This document shows, piece after piece, positions 46,348 to 55,365 of a DNA stretch of 64,000 nt. The first letter of the stretch is position 1, and the number at the start of each line of letters is the position of its first letter. Origin of the DNA: Yinghuangia seranimata (GTDB taxonomy: Bacteria > Actinomycetota > Actinomycetes > Streptomycetales > Streptomycetaceae). The notes beneath the pieces were generated by a model. That model was not told where the DNA came from and searched no databases. It saw nothing but the letters and a program-made list of their open reading frames with translations. The stretch lies in the NCBI RefSeq assembly GCF_029953285.1, contig NZ_JASAOI010000062.1:37465-101464 (forward strand), written 5' to 3'. The position numbers were made by a program, and so were the translations under genes.

Positions 46348-46410
46348 GGGGTGACCTCGTTCCTTTTCCTCGATCCCGAGACGGGCGAGTTCTGTAGAGT
46401 GGAGGTTAGT

Positions 46411-46442
46411 TTCTGGCATACGGAATTTCAACAAGTTGTTGA
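46411..46442. promoter_or_regulatory. Candidate IclR/AllR operators between malic enzyme and IclR genes
   Basis: TTCTGGCATACGGAA (46411-46425) matches the hyi site TTCTGCTTAACGGAA at 11 of 15 positions. TTCAACAAGTTGTTGA follows at 46427-46442; its inner 15 bases TCAACAA-G-TTGTTGA are a perfect palindrome, nearly identical to the uraD site. Both lie in the divergent promoter region and are probably bound by the adjacent IclR protein or another regulator of the block. Confidence 0.65.
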
Positions 46443-46476
46443 GATGTGCGGAACCGTGACCTTCGGAGGATCGAGG

Positions 46477-47244
46477 ATGGCCGAGCGGGCGTCCGGCGGC
46501 GTGCAGTCCCTGGAGCGGGCCTTCGACCTGCTCGAAGTCCTCGCGGACGCCGGCGGCGTACTCGGGCTGAGCGACCTGGCGTCCCGGTCCGGGCTGCCGA
46601 TGCCGACCATCCACCGGCTCGTGCAGACGCTCGTGCGCATGGGATATCTCCGGCAGGACGCCTCCCGGCGGTACACGCTCGGGCCGCGGCTCATCCGGCT
46701 GGGCGAGACCGCGGGCCGGCTGCTGGGCGGCTGGGCGCGGCCGTACCTCGCCGAGCTGATGGAGTCGACGGGCGAGACCGCGAACCTCGCGGTGCTGGAG
46801 TCCGGCGAGGTCGTCTACGTGGGGCAGGTGCCGTCACGGCACTCGATGCGCATGTTCACCGAGGTCGGGCGGCGCGTACAGCCGCACTGCACGGCGGTCG
46901 GCAAGGCGCTGCTGGCGCAGTTGCCGGACGACGTGGCCGCGCGCGCCATCGGCCCCGGCCCGCTGACCGCGCACACCGCGTTCACCGTCGTCGACCCGGC
47001 GGAGCTGCTGCGGCAGTTCGCCGTGATCCGCGAGCAGGGCTACGCCGTCGACGACCAGGAGCAGGAACTGGGCGTGCGGTGCATCGCGGTCGTCGTCCCG
47101 GGAGCGCCGACCGCGACCGCACTGTCGGTGTCCGGCCCCGAGGGGCGGATCAGGGCCATCGACGAGAAGGAACTCGTGGCGACGGCCCAGGAGATCGCGG
47201 GACGCCTGGGCAAGGCCCTCGGCGGAGGCGACGAGACCGAGTAA
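46477..47244 (+). CDS. IclR-family regulator, probably AllR-type
   Basis: 255 residues: winged helix at about 8-70 (SLERAFDLLEVLADAGGVLG, SRSGLPMPTIHRLVQTLVRM) and the IclR effector domain (about 85-250; TGETANLAVLESGEVVYVGQ, PHCTAVGKALLAQL, GYAVDDQEQELGVRCIAV). AllR-type members respond to glyoxylate or allantoin. The divergent malic enzyme-malate synthase genes and recurrent sites upstream of hyi and uraD make it the best candidate repressor of this block. ATG at 46477 has GGAGGA upstream. Confidence 0.87.
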   Translation: MAERASGGVQSLERAFDLLEVLADAGGVLGLSDLASRSGLPMPTIHRLVQTLVRMGYLRQDASRRYTLGPRLIRLGETAGRLLGGWARPYLAELMESTGETANLAVLESGEVVYVGQVPSRHSMRMFTEVGRRVQPHCTAVGKALLAQLPDDVAARAIGPGPLTAHTAFTVVDPAELLRQFAVIREQGYAVDDQEQELGVRCIAVVVPGAPTATALSVSGPEGRIRAIDEKELVATAQEIAGRLGKALGGGDETE

Positions 47245-47250
47245 GGCGAA

Positions 47251-47293
47251 GCACGCGCGGCCACGAGGGCTTCGCCCTGCGGCCGCGCGGTGC
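47251..47293. terminator. Bidirectional branched terminator between convergent genes
   Basis: The outer stem GCGCGGCC/GGCCGCGC (47255-47262, 47281-47288) is extended by GCAC/GTGC past a bulged G, and encloses AGGGC-ttc-GCCCT. It lies between the stops of the IclR gene and the nuclease/TerD gene. Confidence 0.75.
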
Positions 47294-47301
47294 TGATGCG
47301 G

Positions 47302-49473
47302 TCAGGCCACGTCGATGCCGAACCGCGTGACCAGCTCCTCGAGTCCGCCGCGGTAGCCCTGGCCGCCCACCACGAACTTCCAGTCGCCGTTGGCGCGGCG
47401 GCGGAACGAGCCGAGCACGAGGGCGGTCTCGCCGGGGCGGCCGTCCGACACGTCCAGCTCGTCGAGCACGGTGCCGCGGGCGTCCGACAGCCGGATGCAC
47501 GCGTCCGTGAAGCCGGTCAGGTCGGCATTCGGGTTGACGTCGGGGTCGATCGCGGCGACCAGCACGACCCGGTCGGCACGCGCGGGCAGCGCGTCGAAGC
47601 GCACGGCCACGGCCGCCTTGTCGCCGCCCGACGCGGGGACCGTGCGCACTGTCCCGTCCGGCGTGGTGTTGTTGTTGAAGAACACGAAGTAGTCGTCGGA
47701 CAGCACGCGTTCGCCTTCGCAGACGAGCGTGCACACGTCGAGCGCGACGCCGCCCGACCACGACATGCCCAGCACGTTCGCGTCCGCCGCGGGGGCCGCG
47801 GAGGCGGGGAGCGTCCCGGCGGGGGCGGCGTTCGCCGAGGGGGACGACGCAGCGTCGGCGCGCTGACCGGGCACCCCCGCGCCGGACGACGGCGCCGAAC
47901 CGCGGCCCGAGCCGCCGCGCGTCCCACCGCCCTCGCCCAACCGGCCGCTCAGCCCCGCCTGTTGCAGCAGCTCGACCAGCTCGGTCCCGTTGACCAGCGT
48001 GAGCGGCTTGCCGCGTACGAACGTGTACGAGCCGGGCCCGAACCCGGAGGTCGTGACGAGCACGCCCTTGTTCGCCCCGACGTCGTGCACCGTGCCGTAC
48101 AGGTCGCGCACCGCCGTCGGCGGCACCGTGTGCCGGTAGCGCTTGACCTGCACGATGATCCGCCCGCCGCTCAGCGGATCGGGGTCGTGCGCCTCGACGT
48201 CGACCCCGCCGTCGCCCGACCGCACGGTCGTCAGCGCCTGCAGGCCGCGTGCCCGGAACAGCTCCGCGACCAGTTGCTCGAACGCGATCGGGTCCATCTC
48301 GAACAGGTCCGGCGCGTCGTCGTCGCCGTGCGACACCACGCTCGACCCGACCTCGGACGGCCGCCGCGCGGCCCGCACCGAGGCGCGCTGGTCGGGCTTC
48401 GCCGACAGCTGGCCCTGCAGCGCCTCGGACAGGCACTCGACGGCGCTGACCTGCGCGAGGTTGAGCCGCTCGTACGCGCTGCGCTGCACGGTCGCCGACG
48501 CCAGCACCAGCTTGGCCTGCCGGCCGGTCGCCGGGTCGTGGTCGTCGACGAAGCCGTTCACGACGACGGCGTCCAGCAGCCCGAACTCGTCGGCGGCGAA
48601 CATGTCGCGCACGACCAGCAGCACGCTCTGGGCGAGCACGTCGCGGTAGACCACGCGGCGCTGCGTGACCGGGCGCGCCGTCTCCTTGTCCTGGTCGGCG
48701 CTCGGCATGTACCGCACCGACTTGGTCTCGGGGACGATGTCGAACCCGGGCAGCTGCCAGTCGAGCACCAGTTCGCGCGCGCCGCGGTCGTAGGCGGCGG
48801 CCACCTGGCGCGGGAAGTCCTGCGGCCACACCGACGAGGCGTACAGCGCGGCCGAGAAGTACTGCACGACGGCCTCGGGGTCGCCGCCGCGCAGCGTCGC
48901 GCCGAGGTCGCGCACGCCCGCGTTGTGGCGGCGGATGTCGGCGAGGCGGGCGTCCGCCCACTGCTGGTACTGGCGGCGGTACGCCTCCAACTGCTGGACG
49001 CGCTGCGCCTCGGCGGCCTGCGCCGTGTACCAGTCGCGCTCGAACCGGGCGCGCGCCTCCTGCTGCGCGTTGCCGCCCCAGCCGCTTTGCGCGGGCTGGT
49101 AGTTCGCCTGGTTCGGCATCGGGATCGGCACGGCGAGCGCGCCGGGCGAGAACGGTTCGAGCTGTTCGGACAGCGTCATCGACCCGGCGCGGAACGCGGG
49201 GGCGCGGCAGCCGGCGGCCAGAAGCCCCGTCAGTTCGTCGACCCGTGCGTCGAGTTCGTCGGTGCGGCGGCGCGCGTCGGCCTCGCGGCTCTGCCGGTAG
49301 GCAGCCTGCTGCTCGCGGTGCGTCCGGGCGGCGTCCCGCTCGGCGGTGCGCTGGGCCCGCTGCTGGTCGCGCTGCTGCTGCTCGGTCGCCCGCCGCCGCG
49401 CGTCCTCACGCCGTTGATGCTGCCGCTGTGCCTCGGCCCAGACTCCGATGAGGCCGTCACTGCGCCGAGTCAT
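47302..49473 (-). CDS. Mrr-like restriction endonuclease/TerD fusion protein
   Basis: 723 residues. An Arg/Gln-rich coiled coil (1-80 and about 130-190) precedes a poorly assigned central region. An Mrr-type nuclease domain spans about 393-505, with the PD-(D/E)XK pattern: Glu in FEQLVAELF, Asp425 in GDGGVDVEA and Gln442-x-Lys444 in VQVKRY. A Gly/Ser/Ala linker follows (about 510-565), then a TerD domain (566-723: GMSWSGGVALDVCTL, DDYFVFFNN, VVLVAAIDPD, ELDVSDG) with acidic calcium-site residues. It could cut DNA in response to a stress signal read by TerD, or serve phage defence; both are inference. Confidence 0.85.
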   Translation of the reverse strand: MTRRSDGLIGVWAEAQRQHQRREDARRRATEQQQRDQQRAQRTAERDAARTHREQQAAYRQSREADARRRTDELDARVDELTGLLAAGCRAPAFRAGSMTLSEQLEPFSPGALAVPIPMPNQANYQPAQSGWGGNAQQEARARFERDWYTAQAAEAQRVQQLEAYRRQYQQWADARLADIRRHNAGVRDLGATLRGGDPEAVVQYFSAALYASSVWPQDFPRQVAAAYDRGARELVLDWQLPGFDIVPETKSVRYMPSADQDKETARPVTQRRVVYRDVLAQSVLLVVRDMFAADEFGLLDAVVVNGFVDDHDPATGRQAKLVLASATVQRSAYERLNLAQVSAVECLSEALQGQLSAKPDQRASVRAARRPSEVGSSVVSHGDDDAPDLFEMDPIAFEQLVAELFRARGLQALTTVRSGDGGVDVEAHDPDPLSGGRIIVQVKRYRHTVPPTAVRDLYGTVHDVGANKGVLVTTSGFGPGSYTFVRGKPLTLVNGTELVELLQQAGLSGRLGEGGGTRGGSGRGSAPSSGAGVPGQRADAASSPSANAAPAGTLPASAAPAADANVLGMSWSGGVALDVCTLVCEGERVLSDDYFVFFNNNTTPDGTVRTVPASGGDKAAVAVRFDALPARADRVVLVAAIDPDVNPNADLTGFTDACIRLSDARGTVLDELDVSDGRPGETALVLGSFRRRANGDWKFVVGGQGYRGGLEELVTRFGIDVA

Positions 49474-49613
49474 GCGGGTGGACGCTCCCTAGGTCGCGCG
49501 GGGGGACGGACAGGGCCGCCGACAGCCGGTTCACCAGGCGACTTTACCTCTCACGAGGGACAGCGGCGCAGCGAGTGCCGAAGGTCGCCGGAGGGGTTTC
49601 GGCTCCCCGTCGG

Positions 49614-52600
49614 TCAGGTGCTGACCGGGGCCCAGGACGGCCATTCGGCCGGGGGCGCGGCCTGGGTCGGGACGCCGCGCAGCAGCGCCTCGGCGACCGC
49701 GCGGCCGTGGCGGTCGCCGTCTGCGGTGAGCAACTCGAAGGCTTCCAGCGCGGATTCGTGGGCTCCGGTCGGGTCGCCCGCAGCGTGGCGGGCCTCGGCG
49801 AGGGTGACGAGCGTCCAGCCGACGCGGCGCGGCAGGCCGCCGGAGCGCAGGAGGTCCAGGGCCGCCGTGTAGTGCTCGACGGCGCGTTCGGCCTCTCCCG
49901 TGCGCAGCGCGACCATGCCGAGCGTGGCGTGGGCACCGGCGTTGAGGGCGGTCGCGTCGTCGCCGGTGCGGTCGACGTCGAGCACGCGTGCTGCGGCGTG
50001 GGCCGCTTCGGCGAAGCGGTCGGCGCGGGCCAGACCGTCGGCGAGTGCGAGCAGCCCCTGCGCGACGGCCACACGGTCGCCGGTCTCCTCCCACAGCCAC
50101 AGCGCCGTGGTCAGCGCGTCGATGCCCTGGTCGTGGTGGGCGACCTGGCCGAAGCAGGTGCCGAGCGCGGTGTGCACCTGGGCGAGCAGCGGGCGCGGTA
50201 CGTCGACGCGGCCGCACAGTTCGCGGGCGCGCAGCAGTTCGGCGACCGCGGAGGTATGCGAGCCGACGTCCAGCAGCAGTCGGCCGAGCACGAGCCGGGT
50301 GCGGGCCTCAGCGGCCTCGTCCCCGACGCGGCAGGCGGCGCGCAGCAGTGCGTTGGCGGCCCAGCCGAGGCTTCGGGCGGCCTGCCCGGTCTCGCACAAC
50401 GCCCGGAACCCGAGCAGGAGTTCGGCGCAGTCGCCGACCCGGATCCCGGCCTCGCCGCACTGCGCGACGACGGCACCGATCGCGCTGTAGTGGGTGCGCG
50501 CCCAGTCCGGACCCGCCGCCGAACCGGCCTCGGCCTCGTCGGACCCGGGCGGGCGTACCCCGTTGCGGACCGCCTGCGGGCCCAACGCGCCGACGGTGAC
50601 CGCCAGATAGTGGTCGACGAGCCGTTCCAGGATCGGCCCGATCGCCGGGACACCGACGCTCTCCGCCTTGCCGCCGCCGCCCGACGCGCGCCGCGCGAAC
50701 ACCCGCAGCAGGTCGTGGAAGCGGTAGCGGCCGGGCGCGGACGTCTCCAGCATCGAGCAGTCGACGAGCGACTCGGCGAGGTCCTCGGCGTCCGGCTCCG
50801 GCAGGTCGAGGACGGCGGCCGCGGCGGGCAGCGTCAGCTCCGGCAGGTCCGGTACGGCGAGCGCGCGCAGCGCCTTGGCCTGACGTCGGGTCAACTGGTC
50901 GTAGCCGAACCGGAACGCGGCCTCGACGGTCAGGTCCCCGGCGCGCAGTTCGTCGAGCCTGCGGCGCTCGTCGGCGAGCCGTTCGACGAGCGAGGCGATC
51001 GTCCAGCGCGGTCGGAACGCCAGCCGCGCCGCGAGGATCCGCACCGCGAGCGGCAGGTGCCCGCACGCCTCGACGGCCTGGGCCGCGGCGTCCGGTTCGG
51101 CGGCGACGCGTTCCGCCCCGACCACTCCGGTGAACAGGTCGAGCGCCTCGTCGGGCGTGAACACGGACAGGTCGGCGAAGTGCGCGCCGGACAGTCCGGC
51201 AAGCCGGGCGCGGCCCGTCACCAGCACCGCGCAGCCGGGCGCGCCGGGCAGCAGCGGGCGGACCTGTTCGGCGTCGCGCGCGTTGTCGAGGAGGATCAGC
51301 ACGCGCCGGTCGTGCAGCACCGAGCGGAACAACGCGGTGCGTTCGGCGGCCGCGGCGGGGATGGTGTCGGCGGGCAGGCCGAGGGCGCGCAGGAACGCGC
51401 CGAGCGGCTCCTCGGGATCGGCCGCGCGACCGTCGGCGCCGTGCAGGTCGGCGTACAGCTGCCCGTCGGGGAAGTCCGCGACCAGGCCGTGCGCCACGTG
51501 CACGGCGAGGGCGGTTTTGCCGACACCGCCGAGGCCGGACACGGCCGCCACGGGCATCGCGGTGCGGGTGCCGGCGTCGGCACGCAGCACCCGGCGGAGA
51601 TCGTCGGCGACCGTCTGACGGCCCGTGAAGTCAACGACATCGGCCGGGAGTTGCGTCGGTCGCGGAGGCGTGACGGAGCCGCCGGGCACCACACGCGGAT
51701 ATCCGACGGGACCGGCGTGCGGTTCGGCGGCGCGGACGTCGGTTCCGCCCGAAGCGGTCGCGTGGCCGCCGTCGTGCGCCGCGTCGTCGTACGCGTCCAC
51801 ACCGGCGGGAGGTGTCGCGTGAACGCCGGGCCCGGCGTGGGTCGTGGACCGAGGGTCCGCGCCGTTCCCGGGGTGTGGTTCCCCGGCCGGAGCACGGGAG
51901 CGGACGTCGACGGCGCCGGAGACCGGGGCGAAACCGCCGTCATGGGCGGCCGGCACACCAGCGGATCCGTGCGCAGAGGCGGCGCCCGCGTCGCCCCTCC
52001 GCTCGCCGGGCGCGAGCCCGCCGACCGACGGAACGCGCTGCGCCGGCCCAGGTATCACCCCGTGCGGCGCAGAGCCCGACCGCACCGGCTCCGCCACCCG
52101 CGGCGGCACGGCCAGCCCCGGGTCGGCGTTGAGCACGCGTCGTTGCAGGTCGCACAGGGCGGGCCCGGGCGCGACGCCGATCTCCTCGTCCAGCACGCGG
52201 CGCGCGGCGGCGAACGCCTCGAGCGCCTCGGCCTGGCGGCCCGCCCGGTACAGCGCGAGCATGCGCAGTTCGGTCAGGTGCTCGCGCAACGGGTGCTCGG
52301 CGGCCAGCGCGGCGAGTTCGGCGATCAGTTCGGTGTGCCGGCCGCATTCGAGGTCGGCGGCGCAGCGGGCCTCCAGAACGGCGAGGCGGCGTTCGGCGAG
52401 TCGTGCGCGCTGCACGTCGGCGTACGGGCCGGGCAGTCCGGACAGCGGTTCGCCGTGCCACAGGGCGAGGGCGGCGGCGTACGCGTCGGCGGCGTCCCCC
52501 ACCTGTCCGGTCGCGGCGAGGCGGCGGCCCTCGGCGGCGTGCGCCTCGAACGCCACGACGTCGAGGCGAGCGGGGTCCAGACGCAGCGCGTAGCCGCCGG

Positions 52601-52871
52601 CCACCGAGGCGAGCGCGTCGTGGCCGAGCACGCGGCGCAGCCGGAACGCGTACGTGCGCACGGTCGCGAGCGCCTGCTGCGGCGGCTCCTCGCCCCACAG
52701 GCCGTCGATGAGTTCGTTCGCGGAGACGGTGCGGCCTTCGCGCAGGAGCAGGGCGGCGAGCATGCCGCGCTGCTGCGGTGAGCCGAGCGGCAGTTCGGTG
52801 CCGTCGCGCCACGCCCGGATGGGTCCGAGCACGGAAAAGCGCATGCCGAGGTCGACGCCGGGTGCTTCCAC
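49614..52871 (-). CDS. AfsR/SARP-family regulator with NB-ARC and TPR-like regions
   Basis: 1085 residues. Order: winged-helix OmpR-type DNA-binding domain (about 10-105: LPLGSPQQRGMLAALLL, LRRVLG), bacterial transcriptional activation domain (about 110-260: GEPLSGLPGPYADVQRARLA), a disordered Pro/Gly/His-rich linker (about 265-410), an NB-ARC ATPase with Walker A SGLGGVGKTALAV (Lys452) and RVLILLDNARD Walker B, and helical repeats to the end. This is the AfsR layout for regulators of secondary metabolism and development. GTG at 52871 has GAGGGG upstream. A Ser/Thr kinase is divergent from it, recalling AfsK-AfsR. No biosynthetic cluster is adjacent. Confidence 0.9.
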   Translation of the reverse strand: MEAPGVDLGMRFSVLGPIRAWRDGTELPLGSPQQRGMLAALLLREGRTVSANELIDGLWGEEPPQQALATVRTYAFRLRRVLGHDALASVAGGYALRLDPARLDVVAFEAHAAEGRRLAATGQVGDAADAYAAALALWHGEPLSGLPGPYADVQRARLAERRLAVLEARCAADLECGRHTELIAELAALAAEHPLREHLTELRMLALYRAGRQAEALEAFAAARRVLDEEIGVAPGPALCDLQRRVLNADPGLAVPPRVAEPVRSGSAPHGVIPGPAQRVPSVGGLAPGERRGDAGAASAHGSAGVPAAHDGGFAPVSGAVDVRSRAPAGEPHPGNGADPRSTTHAGPGVHATPPAGVDAYDDAAHDGGHATASGGTDVRAAEPHAGPVGYPRVVPGGSVTPPRPTQLPADVVDFTGRQTVADDLRRVLRADAGTRTAMPVAAVSGLGGVGKTALAVHVAHGLVADFPDGQLYADLHGADGRAADPEEPLGAFLRALGLPADTIPAAAAERTALFRSVLHDRRVLILLDNARDAEQVRPLLPGAPGCAVLVTGRARLAGLSGAHFADLSVFTPDEALDLFTGVVGAERVAAEPDAAAQAVEACGHLPLAVRILAARLAFRPRWTIASLVERLADERRRLDELRAGDLTVEAAFRFGYDQLTRRQAKALRALAVPDLPELTLPAAAAVLDLPEPDAEDLAESLVDCSMLETSAPGRYRFHDLLRVFARRASGGGGKAESVGVPAIGPILERLVDHYLAVTVGALGPQAVRNGVRPPGSDEAEAGSAAGPDWARTHYSAIGAVVAQCGEAGIRVGDCAELLLGFRALCETGQAARSLGWAANALLRAACRVGDEAAEARTRLVLGRLLLDVGSHTSAVAELLRARELCGRVDVPRPLLAQVHTALGTCFGQVAHHDQGIDALTTALWLWEETGDRVAVAQGLLALADGLARADRFAEAAHAAARVLDVDRTGDDATALNAGAHATLGMVALRTGEAERAVEHYTAALDLLRSGGLPRRVGWTLVTLAEARHAAGDPTGAHESALEAFELLTADGDRHGRAVAEALLRGVPTQAAPPAEWPSWAPVST

Positions 52872-53204
52872 GCCCTATCGCCCCTCGCTGTCCGCTGTTC
52901 GTCGTCGGCGTGCCGGCGGTGGTCCCGCCTGCCGCGTACCGCCCGCCGCGCGGTCCCCGGGCCTGGTTCGCAGGCTCTCGCACCGGACGGCAGCAAGCAG
53001 GATAGGCATACGACAGTCCGTCCGGTGCGCAGGTCCACCGACCGAACCGCCCCGGGTCTACACGCGGTGATTCTTGACCTGGCACACTTCCGTCCGCCGG
53101 TGCTCTCGGGGGAGGGAGCCGGTGCCTCCCGGCGGTTCGGGGGCGGCACGGTCAGCGGCGCGGGCGGAAGTCCGCAGGGCACGGCGCATACACGGGGCGG
53201 GAGC
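52872..53204. promoter_or_regulatory. Divergent SARP/kinase promoter region
   Basis: This 333-base stretch holds both promoters and no gene. GCACCGGACGG (52980-52990) and CCGTCCGGTGC (53018-53028) are a perfect 11-base inverted repeat around 27 bases that are markedly less GC-rich and contain TATCCT-like -10 sequence on the minus strand. SARP proteins usually bind direct repeats, so the inverted repeat may belong to another regulator. Confidence 0.5.
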
Positions 53205-55322
53205 ATGTGGGGTACGGGCACGGTCTTCGGGGGCCGATATCGGCTTCTCCGACACCTCGGCAGCGGTTCGATGGGCGAGGTCTGGCTCGCCGAGGACCCG
53301 GTGCTCGAACGACGGGTGGCCATCAAGGTTCTGATACCGGCGCTGCTCGACGACCCGGGCTTCGCCGAGCGGTTCCGCGCGGAGGCGCGGACGCTCGCAC
53401 GGCTGGCGCACCCCAACGTGGTGGCGGTCCACGACTTCGGCGACGGCTCGCACGGCGGGCGGCCGGTGGCGTACCTGGTGATGGAGTACGTCGAAGGCGA
53501 CACGCTGGCGCGGCTGCTCGCCCGCACCGGCCCGCTGGACGCCGTCGCCGCGCTGGAGTTGGCGGCCGGGGTGCTGGACGCGCTCGGCGAGGCGCACGCG
53601 GCCGGGATCGTGCACCGGGACATCAAACCGGCCAACCTGATGCTGTGTGAGGACCGGGTCGTGGTCACCGACTTCGGGATCGCCGCGGCCGAGGAGGGCG
53701 GCGGTCGGCTGACCCGCACCTCCGTGGCGATGGGGACGGTGCCGTATCAGGCGCCGGAGCAGGCCGCGCGGGGCGACGTCACAGCATCGGCCGACCTGTA
53801 CGCGCTCGGGGTCGTTCTGTACGAGTGCCTGACGGGTCGTCTGCCGTTCGACGGGGCCACGGCGTTCGAGGTGACGCTCAAGCACCTGACCGAGACCGCC
53901 CCGCCGTTGCCGGACGCGGTACCCGGGCCGGTGCGGGCGCTGGTCGCCCGCGCTCTGGCGAAGGACCGCGCCGCGCGCTGGGCCGACGCGGCGGAGATGG
54001 CCGCCGCGGCACGGGAGGCCGCCGCCGGACTCGCACCGGGAGGGCTGTCGTTGCGGGCGACCGTGGCGGCTGCGGACGCAGCGGCCACCGCGGCGGTGGC
54101 CGCACCCGCGTCCACGGAGCCGAAGTCACCGCAAGCCGAGGCGGCGTCATCGAACGGACCGGCGGCGCCCGCGACGGACACCGGTCCGCGGACGAGCGCC
54201 GCCCGCCCGGCCAAAGCCGACGCCTCCCCGCAGCGCCCCTCCTTCATCGGCCGCCGGGCGCGGTCGGTGGCGCGCGGCATGCACCGCCACCGCGTCATGC
54301 TGTCGTCGGCCGTCGCCCTCATGCTGATCACGGGCCTGTCCACGGCGCTCGCGGTGGTGGCCGGACGCCCGCAGCCGACGGTGGTCGGCAACGCCGCCGC
54401 CGAGTCACCGCTGGGCGGCCCCGGGCAGGGTTCAGCTGCGGGCGCGAACGGCGCTGCGGCGAAAGGCGGTTCGCAAACCGCTCAGCCGTCAAGCAGCCCC
54501 AGCGCTCCGAGCGGGACGACCGGCGGCTCGGATGTGGCCGGCCCTCCCTCGGCCTCACCGACGACCACTCCGACCACCGGTACACCGACGCCGAAGCCGC
54601 CCGCGGCCACCAGCACGCCGACCGGTGGCCCGTACGCGCGCCCGCCGGGCGGCACTCCGAACGGCGGCGGCCCCGCCGACGGCACCCCGACGACCGCTCC
54701 CCCGACCACCCAGCCCCCGAACGACGGTGACCACGGCGGCGGTTCGCCCGACCCCGACCCGCCGCACCCGAAGCCCACGCCGACCGGGCCGGTCGTCCCG
54801 CCGACGGCGGTGCTCGTGAGCGTGCCGACCGGGCTGGCGCTCGACAACGCGGAAAGCGCCTCGGACAACGGGACGGGCGTCGGCACGTACACCGACAACG
54901 GCACGTCCGCGCAGCAGTGGAGCATCAAGCGCCAGGACGACGGCTACCTGATCCGGTCGGGCCCGTCCGGGTTCACGAAGGCGCTGGAGATGAACACCCT
55001 CCCGTCGCTGTGGAACGGCGCCACGATCACCCAGATCTGGAGCAACACCGGTACGACGAACCAGCGTTGGGACATCCAGGAGCACGGCACGCCGGGCCGC
55101 TTCCGCCTGGTCAACAAGTCCAACGGCCAGTGCCTGACCGCCAACGGGATGGCGGTGTACGCCGACGTCGAGCCGTGCAACGACACCGACACACAGCTGT
55201 GGACGCTCCGGCCGATCGCGACCGTCGAAGCGAACCCGCCGGGAGAGACGGCACCGCAGCCGCTGTCGGCGGGAGACACCCCGAGCGCTCTCGCAGCCAC
55301 CCGCACCGAGCCGACCCGCTGA
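53205..55322 (+). CDS. Ser/Thr protein kinase with extracellular ricin-type lectin domain
   Basis: 705 residues. Hanks-type kinase at 10-275: Gly loop LGSGSMGEVWLAE, Lys41 in VAIKVL, catalytic Asp139 in HRDIKPAN, DFG in VVTDFGIAA, and the APEQ motif. An Ala-rich cytoplasmic linker follows, one membrane helix (about 363-388: SSAVALMLITGLSTALAVVA), a Pro/Thr/Gly-rich wall-spanning spacer (about 400-530) and a C-terminal ricin-B-like domain (about 533-675; two QxW motifs, AQQWSIK and NQRWDIQ, then TQLWTL). It may sense glycans or wall material and phosphorylate cytoplasmic targets, possibly the divergent SARP regulator. Confidence 0.88.
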   Translation: MWGTGTVFGGRYRLLRHLGSGSMGEVWLAEDPVLERRVAIKVLIPALLDDPGFAERFRAEARTLARLAHPNVVAVHDFGDGSHGGRPVAYLVMEYVEGDTLARLLARTGPLDAVAALELAAGVLDALGEAHAAGIVHRDIKPANLMLCEDRVVVTDFGIAAAEEGGGRLTRTSVAMGTVPYQAPEQAARGDVTASADLYALGVVLYECLTGRLPFDGATAFEVTLKHLTETAPPLPDAVPGPVRALVARALAKDRAARWADAAEMAAAAREAAAGLAPGGLSLRATVAAADAAATAAVAAPASTEPKSPQAEAASSNGPAAPATDTGPRTSAARPAKADASPQRPSFIGRRARSVARGMHRHRVMLSSAVALMLITGLSTALAVVAGRPQPTVVGNAAAESPLGGPGQGSAAGANGAAAKGGSQTAQPSSSPSAPSGTTGGSDVAGPPSASPTTTPTTGTPTPKPPAATSTPTGGPYARPPGGTPNGGGPADGTPTTAPPTTQPPNDGDHGGGSPDPDPPHPKPTPTGPVVPPTAVLVSVPTGLALDNAESASDNGTGVGTYTDNGTSAQQWSIKRQDDGYLIRSGPSGFTKALEMNTLPSLWNGATITQIWSNTGTTNQRWDIQEHGTPGRFRLVNKSNGQCLTANGMAVYADVEPCNDTDTQLWTLRPIATVEANPPGETAPQPLSAGDTPSALAATRTEPTR

Positions 55323-55365
55323 CAGCGCCGAGACACCGGCAGCGGGCAGCGGGCAGCGCATCCGC

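Noticed and set aside
49575..52781. A 1068-codon open frame opposite the SARP regulator
   Set aside because: No recognisable domain; the minus-strand reading has a complete AfsR-type architecture.
49614..55322. A biosynthetic gene cluster around the SARP regulator
   Set aside because: No polyketide, peptide, terpene or tailoring enzymes flank it; the neighbours are a nuclease fusion, a kinase and a nucleotidyltransferase.
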